A stretch of 64,000 nucleotides of DNA from Branchiostoma floridae (taxonomy: Eukaryota > Chordata > Leptocardii > Amphioxiformes > Branchiostomatidae). Made by a program: the position numbers and the translations under genes. The DNA lies in assembly GCF_000003815.2 (NCBI RefSeq), contig NC_049995.1, forward strand, positions 3,477,154 through 3,541,153, written 5' to 3'. The notes under the pieces were generated by a model. That model was not told the origin of the DNA, ran no database searches, and worked only from the letters and a program-made list of their open reading frames with translations. How positions within the stretch are numbered: the stretch's first letter is position 1; every line of letters starts with the position of its first letter. Below, in pieces: positions 51,665-62,846 of this stretch.

Positions 51665-54600
51665 ATGTCAGGCACTTTGCCGGACATTCGCCAGGAGGCA
51701 CCTTCGGGGGAGGAGCGCCCCCTGCCAGACGACGCCAAGCATGGCAAGGAAGGCGAAGAGGAAGAGGAGGGGCGGTGTGGATTATTCGGTTTCTCACCGG
51801 ATTGGCTGCAAGTGTTCAACTCGCCACGATGTCTGCTGTTCTTCATGTGCTGTCTTTGTGCCACTGAGGTTTGCATCAAGTCCGTTTCTTTCATGCATGT
51901 TACACTGCACATGTATAAATAGTAAGTCAAAATCGAGTGTATCAGCTTGCACGTGTAAGGCCAGTAAATGTTTAAAGATTGTTAGAAGCAACAGCGCACC
52001 AACGATTTCTTAACCGGGCCGGGGGGCGACATCTACTTTCATCTGAATCTTTGACCCCATTGATGACGTCAGACGTAGGCGGAAAGGCAACGGCGTCTTG
52101 AGCCAATATGGGACTTGGCGCGGTCCTGCCCGAGGTAGAAACTGACAATGTCAGAACTAATGTTCCGGTCACGGGGGAGGGGCAGACTGCCCACGGCTCA
52201 CCCTCCCCCAGCCTGGCTGCAGAGCAGGGTTGTAGCCAGCACATGTCCTTCAGTCCTTTGGAGGAATTTTGCAGCTGGGGACTGAAAAAAGTTTCCCCAT
52301 TCTGTCCCCTGGGACAGACAAAAATAGATATGTAAAGATATAAAAAAAAATTAAAACCCATGTGTTCTTCTTCACCAAAACAGATGCCATTGAACAGCTT
52401 AGTCTACAAGCAAACATTACACCTCACAATGCAGGAAATAGTGTTTCAGAGGGTCTAGATTTCATTTTCTCTGGGATCCAGACCCCCTAGAAATGACGCA
52501 CAACGTCACGCCATGTCTTCGGTGCTCAATAGGATTCCCATTCAACATCAAGGGGACTGAAAGAAAATGATTTCAGGCTGGCTACAACCCTGCTACCAGG
52601 GTCCGGTCAGTGTGCCTACACATTCACCGTGCCAGAAACCCTAGCGAAGCAGACATGTAACGCCGTGGACTCGGGCATCAGGCAGCACCACAGTACATAC
52701 AGGCAGCACGTCACCGGAACGTATAGACATGCTAATCTCCCGGTTTACTAAAGGTCCGCATTGAAGAAAGTACGTGCGTATATAAGGTTAAAACTCCGTG
52801 TACGTTTTACATGAAACCATGTCTCTAAAATATACTGTGCAACAAGCGGGATTTCAATGCAACGTTAAAAAAAACAACCAGTGTTCGCGCAGGCGCAGTA
52901 CGTTCTACCAACGTATACAGGCCACGTCCCGCCTTACGTCACGTGACCAGAGAGACTAGACAGATGAAGAGGACAGAGCGATCCAGTTGAAAATTCCAAC
53001 GAGTTCAATTTTGGAACTTAGCTTAGGAATCCGCAAACAGAATAACTGTTTTTAAAAATGATGTTTATTTTCTACAGACCGCCATACTTCTAGGACTGAC
53101 TCCCGGTGTTATCACTACTATCGAGGGGCGATTCAAGCTCTCCAGCGCCCAGAGCGGCTTCATCATCAGCAGTACAGAATTGTTTGCCGTCTTCACTGTT
53201 CCTATCATTTCCTACTTTGGCGCGAAATCCCACAAGGTGAGGGAATGGACGAATGGAAGAAAAGCATCTTCCTACGCAGGGACATCCAACAGCGAAACCG
53301 CCTGTCTGGATGTACCCTGCTTTCTCAACCGTCACTCTTAGTTCCTTTGGAGTTCCCCCGCCCCAAACCAGCTGTCAGCCAATCAGAGAGTAGGCCTTTC
53401 AGTTTTCAAAAGCATATATTAGGGTAAGCTCATTAATATTTATAAGCAGAGCGGTCAGGAACCAAAGATGACGGTTGAGAAAGCAGGGTACATGCAAACA
53501 GGCGGTTTCGCCGTTGGATGTCACTGCGTAGGAAAGAAGATGAAGAAAAGATGTGATATGTGTTTACTCAGACTATCATTGGCCTCTGTCTCTGTTGCTG
53601 CTAGGGAATAATCAAGCACAAACACAAGTGTTACAGAACCACGATGTATTCGACAACAAGTCTCTCCAGCCAACTTTAGAAACTCCCGGGGGCTCAGTCC
53701 GCATGCGTGGACTGTTCCATTATCGTGGGACCTAAATTGTGCTAAGTAAAAATGAAACTAGTACGAGTGTCATTGAGGAAGATAAAAAGAGTGACAGAAA
53801 AAAAGTGACAATGTGGATTACACAATGTCTAGAGGAAGCTAAAAAAACTTTTTTCTTTGATATCGCTTTCCTTCAATGAGATTTACTTCTTTGAAAATGA
53901 GATAAGGATGGAGAATTTCTCGTTTGTTTACAGTGTGGGTGTAAATATGTTAAAACTCGCCCTTAGGGTCGCTGGCTGGGCGCGGGAGCTGTGTGTGTCG
54001 GACTGGGCAGTACAGTGTTTGCACTTCCACATTTTCTGGCAGGTAAAACGCTTTTATACTATATTTGTACTCTAAAAAGTACTGGAATCTACCGAAAATA
54101 ATTTCATCAGGTTGGTAGATCATAACAGACATAGGAGTTTTCTTTTGCACAACCATTTTTTCTCACCTGCTGACGTTTCGATGTCTGCCAGATTTTCCAG
54201 TTAGAATCTCTGAGGAATATGTCTGACAGACATCCAAATGTCAGCAGGTGAGAAAAACTGGATGTGCAAAAGTAAATTCCTATGTTTTAGTACTGGAATC
54301 TACATTGTAGTTGCATGCACATACTTATAAGAAAATTGAAGTCGAGGAGTCTCGTTGTAGGCAAATAGCCGCTAAGCACTGAAAGGGTCTAATGAACAAA
54401 CGGTGTTCGACTGTTGACAGTTGTATCATTTTGCTTGCTGTATGTTGTTTTGTGTGTGTGGGGGGGGGGGGGCACAAACAATATTTTCTGAACTTTCTTC
54501 TGTGCTATCATTTTAATGCACTCACTCTTCGAAATATTCCAAAGACAATCATTCAGTAGTTGCTTCTTTGAATATAAATACTCTTCATTGTTTTACCTGT

Positions 54601-57600
54601 AGGTCGTTATGTTCCCTCTGGTGGCACTAATATTTCCGAGTCAAGCAGCGCAATCTGCCATCCCTGGTCTAACGGAACAGCTGATGAACAGCAGTGCGAT
54701 ACCAACGGAGGGTAAGGACTGAGTTTTATCATCTTATAGGGTGCAGTGGGAAAGATTTAATGGATTATATTTGTACCTGACCTCACACTGTAGGCAATGG
54801 TATGCTGCATTTTATGAAATAGTGTTGAAGTTGTTGCAGCCATTAAAGATTTAAACTCGCCTGCTGCTAGCTCACTGTGCGTGCCTGTGGCTTGTGTGTG
54901 TGTGTGAATGTTACATATTTTTCTCCCTCTCTCTCTGTCTTTCTCTCTCTCTCTCCATCTCCCCCTCTTTCTCCTTCTAAGTCCCTCCCTCTCTCTCTCC
55001 CTCTGTCTCTCTCCCGCTGTCTCTCTCTCTCTCTATATATATAGTATATATGTATTTGTAATGATTTCTAGATATTACATACACATACCTCACCGTTTAT
55101 AGGTACAGCCAGCTGGAGAATTACCTGTACGTGTTTGTCCTTGCGACGTTCCTCATGTCGTTCCTGGTGGGCCCGTTGTACACGCTAGGGGTCGCTTATC
55201 TGGACGAGAACGTGAGCAAAAAGGTGTCAGGTGGTTATGTTGGTAAGTGGAAGTCTTGCTTGACAGATCTTCTTCCAATTTGGATAAAGAGCAATTTTAC
55301 CCTAGCGTTAGAAATTTGATTACACAGTCTCTTTTGCACAGCCTGGGTACCATCCGGAAAGTAGTTCTCTCCGGTCATACATACACTATATACAGTCGCT
55401 TCTCGCTCTGACATTCTTTATACACTACTCTTTATGCAGAAATTTCGCGCTGGTTGAATGTTAGCGGTATTCGCGGTGGCCGCTTCACCGCGAACTTAAA
55501 ACCACCGCAAACATTTTCCATGGCAGTAAGAGACTACAGTGCATGGTGCCACCGCGAATTTAAAACCACCGCGAAAAGTCTCTGCTGTTCTGCAGAAGCG
55601 AACATAGTAGCGAACTACTACCCGGCTGGTCGACTTTAGCAGGCTTGACTGTATGCAAAACTTAGGCCGGGGACCACACATTGTTTGCCTTTCTTTCTAG
55701 GGATCCTGTATGCTTCAACTGCTATTGGTCCGGCTGTTGGTTACGTCATGTCCTCTCAACTGCTCAATCAGTATGTGAACTGGCCGGAAGTAACGAAGTA
55801 AGTGTTTCCGTTTTGTGTTTTTGGCTACGCCTCTGAGGCGAGGTCTTTTATATGACATCTGTATGAGCTTGCATCTACGTTGTTTCTGGGGAAATACAAA
55901 ATGCGAAGCAGCATAAAAATGAAAGAAAGCAAGGTCAATAATGCAAAAAGTGTGAATTATGCAAAATAATACAAAAAGTCCGAATTATGCAAGTACAAAA
56001 TTATTTTATTTCTATTTTTCGTTTAGGAATGTCTGTCTGTGTATCTGTTTGTATTTTCAAATATTTGTGGTCAACATAACTCAAGAACCTCTGGATGGAT
56101 TACGATGATATTTGGTATGATGGTAGGTTAGGAAGACAAATGTCAAGGTCGAATTTGCCCCCCCCCCTTGTATGTGAACTTGGTACTGCAGCAGGAATTC
56201 CTATTTTTCTGTATATTTTGACCTGGATGTGCTGTGGTCTTTTTGTTTACAGTTTGACACCCAATGACCAGCAGTGGTTAGGAAACTGGTGGTTCGGATT
56301 CTTCCCTCTGGCCATCGTCGCCTTTTTGGTTGCCATTCCGGTGTTTTGTTTTCCACGAAAGCTAGCTGGTGAGTTTTGTTATATGTGCTATTTGCGATCG
56401 TTTGCTTTACTACAATTTTCTTCAATCAATGACTGTTTTGTAAAGGTAAGGTACATACCTCCCAAATTGTCGATGTCTACTACTAGCACATGTTCGTCAC
56501 GGGGAATGATCATGACCTAGTCTCAATTCTCGCGAGAGAACACGAGACTATGTCAGGCTTGCGTGGATCATCTGCCCCCTTCCCCCGCCTCCTTGCGGAG
56601 AAGGGCAGGTAGGACTTGGGCAGCTCCCAGCCCTCATGCCGGTTCAGCTTCGCCCCCTCTAGCTGGATGTGGATGGCCTCCTTAATCTTTCTATATGCCT
56701 TGCGTGCTTCTAAGTCAATAATGTCTATGTTGTCTGAGATGGTCAATGATAAGAAAAATTATGCTTTTAAGCATTCTGTTACAGTGTAATATTTTCATTT
56801 TGTATTATTTTTGTCTGATGTTTCGAAAGAGTAACTATAACTGACACCCTTGATTTGTAGGTATCTCAAAGCGCCCAGAAGAAACTAAAGAGGAAGCTAA
56901 CATTCCTACCAGTAAAGATGACAAAGATGGCGCCTTGGAAGAGGATGATGATGATGAGCCTACTAACCCTTTCTCTTGTGGTGCCCAAGACTTCAAAGAC
57001 TTCTGGTCCACCGTGAAGGATCTTGGGAGTAATTTCTCCTACATGTCTGTATGCCTTGCAGGTAAGAATATGTATTAATATATCCTTACGTCCGATAATC
57101 GAATATAATGTTTGAATGAACATCCAGACAAATAGTTCTTCCTATTACCAGCATTTAAGATTGATTTGTGTTCACATAAACGATATGTTCGATTTGACGT
57201 TGTAATCATTTTGTGTCATCACGATCAGCAATTCTATAGTGAGATACTCGCGCTAGATCTCACTGGTACCTATTAGGTCTCGCGAGAATTGGGATCTTGA
57301 AACTTTAGTTCAGATAGGGCAATTTTTTGTGTGTGAACTCGAACCGAAGCCATCTAACTGTTCACGATGCTAATCATGGTTTTTTTTTTTTATCATGGGT
57401 ATGCTTCAGAATCAATATTTGGTGCGTTTGTTTTGCAGGCTGTACTGAAGCTATGGTACTTTCCGGGGCACTGACGTTCGGACCTAAACTCGGAGAAACA
57501 CAGCTTGGACTCTCACCTTCGGATTCTTCGCTCTATCTCGGTATGGATCCAAAAACGTTGCATTATTGTTTTGACAAAAGTGAAAACAGACTAAAAGTAT

Positions 57601-60600
57601 AGTAATGACAGTAAGAAACAGTAGACAAAAGATCCTGAAATGACAATACTAAATTTAGTACTTGACGTTTAGGACCGTATGGTTAGTAGCGACACCTAGC
57701 TGCAGTTCGGGATAGGGTCATTTTAACTTGATAAGAATCAGAGGACTGATCGAAAGCTTGTTGGTGAGCGCTATATTTTTTGTGTACGGAGATAGAGTTT
57801 AAAACTGTAACATAATGGCGACTACCGTCACAGACGAACTTTCATTCAGCCCCCCCCCCCCCTTCCCACCTTATTTCTCGAATAGGACTGCTGCTGATCC
57901 CTGCTGGAGCAGTGGGCAATCTTTTCGGCGGTTGGCTGGCGAAGAAAGCTGGAGCAGACTGCAAGAAGCTAATAAAGCTTATCCTGATCGTTAGCGCAGC
58001 CTCCTTGCTCGGACACTGCGTCTTTCTCCTGTACTGTACCACGCCGGGCTCTACGACCTACCTCGCCACCAACAGGTTGTTAGTTTATTTAGAATGGTTG
58101 AGTCCCCCCCTCACTGATGGAACAGTCGACGCATGCGGACTGAGGCTTGGGGGGCACTCCGGTACGATACCATCTGAGTGAATACACATTGTCACCAAGT
58201 GCTCTACATCTGTGTGGAAAGGCGTGAGTTATTCCCTAGTATAAGAGGGATCGGAGTCCAATTAACAAATGGTAGCAGAGGGTGGTTCCAGTAGTGAAGT
58301 TCGGACTGTCATACTGGACCCCTAGTACCGTGTACGTGGTTCTGTCGACGATTCTGTGTGCAGTGTTTTTGGCGCGGATTTGACCAAAAATGGCGACGTG
58401 CGAGGGAGGCGCACGGACAAAAATTCCACAGCTTGATCTTGCAAACAAAAGCTACGAACAGTTCAGATTTGAGTTACTTCTGTGGAACAAAATTACGAAT
58501 ATCCCGAAGAAGAAACGAGGTATTGAAATCCTGCTGAGTCTACCGGAGGGATCAAAAGATGAGCACAAGACGAGGGAATTCTTAGGTTCAAAACTCACGG
58601 AGGAGGAACTTGCCGCTGAGAATTCATTCAAAAATGTACTTGACAAAATGGACGAGCATCTGCGAAGAGACAACACCGGCCGACTGTGGGAGGCATTCGT
58701 TGCCTTCGACAAGTACAGCCGTGGTCCGACAACGACTATCAGTGAGTACATCTCCACATTTGACATATTATATAACAAACTGAACAGAGCCGGTAATGTG
58801 ACCTTGCCTGAGTCCGTCCTGGGTCTACTACTTGTCCGCCGAGCCAACCTTACTCTAGAAGAGGCCAAGCTCGTAATGACTGGAGTAGATTATTCCAAAA
58901 AAGACGTTAGTCTGTTCATGCAAGCAAAAAGCAGCTTAAGAAAGTTCAGTGACGAACTGGTATCGACACGTTCGTCTTATTCAGGCGGCATTCAGCAAGA
59001 GATTGCACATGTAACAGAAGCGGAAGTCTATCAGACATCCCGTGGCGGCGGTGCCAAATGGTCCCGAGGTTCAGAACGCGGGTACAGTGGACAGACAGGC
59101 ACTGCTAGAAATCGCAACGGGCACTTCCAAGATGGCGGCGCCCATGCGTTCAGGTCAGGGAACTCCCACGATGATGGCCCCCATACATACAGATCAGGAC
59201 ACTTCCAAGATGGCGGCCCCCAGGCGTATAGAACGGGTCAGAAGTCTGATTATGCTGGTGAAAAGCTGAATCCAAAAGATCGTAACGGCGATTTCCTGCT
59301 TTGTCACTGTTGCGGCTCTTTCCGGCACCTGGTTCGGAAATGTCCAGATGCTACGACAAAGGAGGCCTACACAACAGAGGCTGAAGATAAAAAGTTTACG
59401 GTGATGTTTGCCCATGGTGCTTCCGAGTGCATGATGTCGGAAGGGTCAGAAGAGGATTTGTTATGTGCTGTCCTCGACTCGGCATGTTCCTCCACTGTAT
59501 GCGGTCGTGAGTGGTTGGATAAGTACTTATCGGTGTTGGATAAGAAGGCACGGGTGAATGTCACACGAGACACCAGTTCCCATGTGTTCAAGTTTGGAGG
59601 GGACGAGACATTACCTTCTTTGGGAAGATACCGAATCCCTGCTAACATAGCTGACAGACAGGTGCTGATATCAACTGATGTTGTAAACCGGGACATTCCA
59701 TTACTGCTGTCTTTAGATGCCATGAAGAAGGCCGGTGTGGTACTGCACACGCAGGAGGACAGGGCCACAATATTTGGTAAGAATGTCGACCTCAAGTTGA
59801 CGGCATCTGGCCACTACTGTGTTCCCTTGGTGGATAAGCCACACAGGGTCAATGAGGTGTTCACGGTGACCCAGGGAACTGATACGAGCAAGTGCCATAC
59901 AGGGGATAGTGCTCCGTCAGCAGCAGCACTGCCACATAAAGAGCTAGCTGCTCTCCAAGTCACGTATGCAGCACAGATTGCAAGTCTTAAGACTGATCTC
60001 CAGACTGCCCAAGTTAACATTGCTGATCTCAGGGAGAAAAATGCCACACTGACCAAAGCCAATCAAGAACTCAAATCTCTAGGTGAGCAGACAGAGGATG
60101 ACGTTTCACAGTTGCAATTGTTGACTGATCAGTTGCGATATGAGAACAGCTCCATGAGAGAAGTGATAGCTACGGAAAAAGACAAAACTCAAAAGTTACA
60201 GATGGATCTAAACAGTGTCATTCTCCAGACTGACAGCCTGACAAAGAAGTACCAGGACGCGGTTGGTCGCCTTGAAAAACTGGAAAGCCGTCAGGAAAAA
60301 CAGGCGATGGTAGCACAGCCTGTCATAGTAGAAACTGAAAGCCTAGAAGGCCAAATCAGTCATGAAGTCAACATAGAAGACAGCGACGAAAACGCTAACG
60401 CAGTAGCACAAGTCAGTGAAAACAGCGAAGAAGACAAGGAAGAAGTGATTGTGTTATATGTATCCGTGTTATATGTGAACATCTTTGAACCGTCATGAAT
60501 TGGTCGTTGTAAACAGTCATGTGAACATCTCTATCTGCTTACGGTATATGGACCGATCAACAATTAACGAGTTATCAAGAAATGTGAAATAAGGTTATTA

Positions 60601-62768
60601 TGTACAAGAGATGTGAAACTGCACAAGGTTGATATGTACTTTGTAGCATGCATTATCTATGTGTGAGTAGTTTTTTCTTTTTCTGAGCACAGATGTTTGT
60701 GTTGGCACATTGATATCAGTGTCGACTGTCGTGAGGAAAGATGCAAATCTGATGTTCTAAAAGCTGTGTGAGAAGCAATTGTATTACAAGAAATATGTAG
60801 AAGAGTGCTTGGTTAAGATGAAAACATACACATATGGTCAGAGAGATTATATTACCATCAGGACACTCAAAGTCAGACGGACTTTCCAAGAAGAACAAAA
60901 AGAGAAAAGGGGAAGTATTGGTAAGAAGAATGTATTGCTTTACTCTTGTGGTGATGAGACAAGACAGTATATTGTATTACTCCTGTTGTGATGAGACAAT
61001 TAAGTATTGGTGAGAAGAATGTATTACTTTACTCTTGTGGTGATGAGACAAGACAGCATATTGTAGTACTCTTGTGATGAGACCAGACAGCATATTGTAT
61101 TACTCTTGTGATGAGACAAGTATTTCGTATGACACTTTTGAAGAGCATTTTGTATTGCAAGTATATCGTAATACACTGAAAAGAGTATTGTTACTAGCAC
61201 ACAGTTGTGATGAGAAGAAGGTATTGGTTGAGAAAGTCTGATTAGAAATATGTTGGAGAAGTATATTGTAATACACTGAGAAGAGTGTTGTTACTAGCAC
61301 ACAGTTGTGATGAGAAGAGGGTATTGTTTGTTTTGTACTAGTATGTAGAAGAGACAGTTTACATTGATATGTTGAGAAAGTCTGATATGTTCATCTACCT
61401 TCCTAGTTTATTTAGTCTCTTTAGAACTTAGTAAGTATTAATTCCAAAAATACTTTTTGTGTAGTATTCAAAATTATGTCACCTTTATAGTTTTCTAGTT
61501 TTAGACTGCTATAGTCTGTTAACAGATTTCTTTGTTTAAACCTATATAACGTTTATGTAGAGTAGCCAAAAAAGAGAACAAAAAAGGGGGAATGTTAGTT
61601 TATTTAGAATGGTTGAGTCCCCCCCTCACTGATGGAACAGTCGACGCATGCGGACTGAGGCTTGGGGGGCACTCCGGTACGATACCATCTGAGTGAATAC
61701 ACATTGTCACCAAGTGCTCTACATCTGTGTGGAAAGGCGTGAGTTATTCCCTAGTATAAGAGGGATCGGAGTCCAGTTAACACAGGTAGGGCCTCCCTCC
61801 TGAGCCATTCAATATAAAGTCTCTTAACAATTTATAGTTTCCTATACGAAAATCAGAAGAAAGGAACTGTCAATAACTCAACTTCCTGTCGTTACTGACG
61901 CACAAATTTAACATACCTTCATATGAAAGATCGTCATCTCAGCTGTCCAAATAAATAAATGTCATCATAAATCTTACGGCATAGACTTCCATGAAACTAA
62001 AAAATTGACCCTTGACCTCAAAACCGCACCACAGCCCAGTGAGTAGGCCCATGTGCTAGGAAAAAAAGTCCCAACTTTATATCCCCTGATAACAACAAAG
62101 ACTCAGCTTTTCGGTCCTAATCAGAAAGTAGAAACTCTCCCCTGTCATATCCACCTTTAAACTGCCGGGATCTCTACCCATTCGACCAGGGGAAAAAACA
62201 CCCCCATGACGTAGTAGACTATTCCATTGACCCCGTGACCTGGAATATCTGTTGTGTCTGATAAACTACTAGTTCTACCACCTCTGAAATTTACTTCATG
62301 TCACTTCCACGAGTCTAATCTTTACAGTCACACTAATTTTCTTCGAATTGCTTTGGCAGCACAAGTTGCGCTACTCGCTGCGGCTGCGCAGATTCGCTGT
62401 ACGACCCGATCTGTGACGTCAGTGGGATCGAATACCAGTCCGGCTGTCATGCGGGATGCACAAGCATTAACAAGACTGGAACCACTACGGTTGGTTGATA
62501 ATCAACTTTTTTATCGTTAACCGCGCAAAATATCTGTAAGACAATAAGTTTTTTCATCATTTGATGAGGGCAAAGACCTTGATATGAGGACAGTTTGGGA
62601 CAGAAATGGATGCCAATCCGTTTACAGTGACTATTCTTTTTAGAATATTTTATAAAGAGTTATATGTGAGAGGGTCATGTATGGACATCGATGTATAATA
62701 TCCAGGTGCATTAATAGGGTCGGTATTTCTTATACTTAACTGCCATTACGGTTATATTGCTATCTATG

Positions 62769-62846
<78 letters not shown>

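Larger units (their letters stand above)
58078..61782 (+). mobile_element. Copia-like LTR retrotransposon with gag-protease only, 3705 bp
   Basis: Two 190-bp LTRs with TG...CA ends, 5-bp target duplication CAGGT, primer binding site TGGTAGCAGAGGGTGG at 58269 (matching the 3' end of initiator Met tRNA, as in many Ty1/copia elements), and a polypurine tract AAAAAGGGGGAA at 61581-61592. It holds a single 702-codon ORF. I see no integrase, reverse transcriptase or RNase H in any frame, so it must move with enzymes from a relative. The single LTR difference implies recent insertion. Same orientation as the host gene. Confidence 0.92.
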
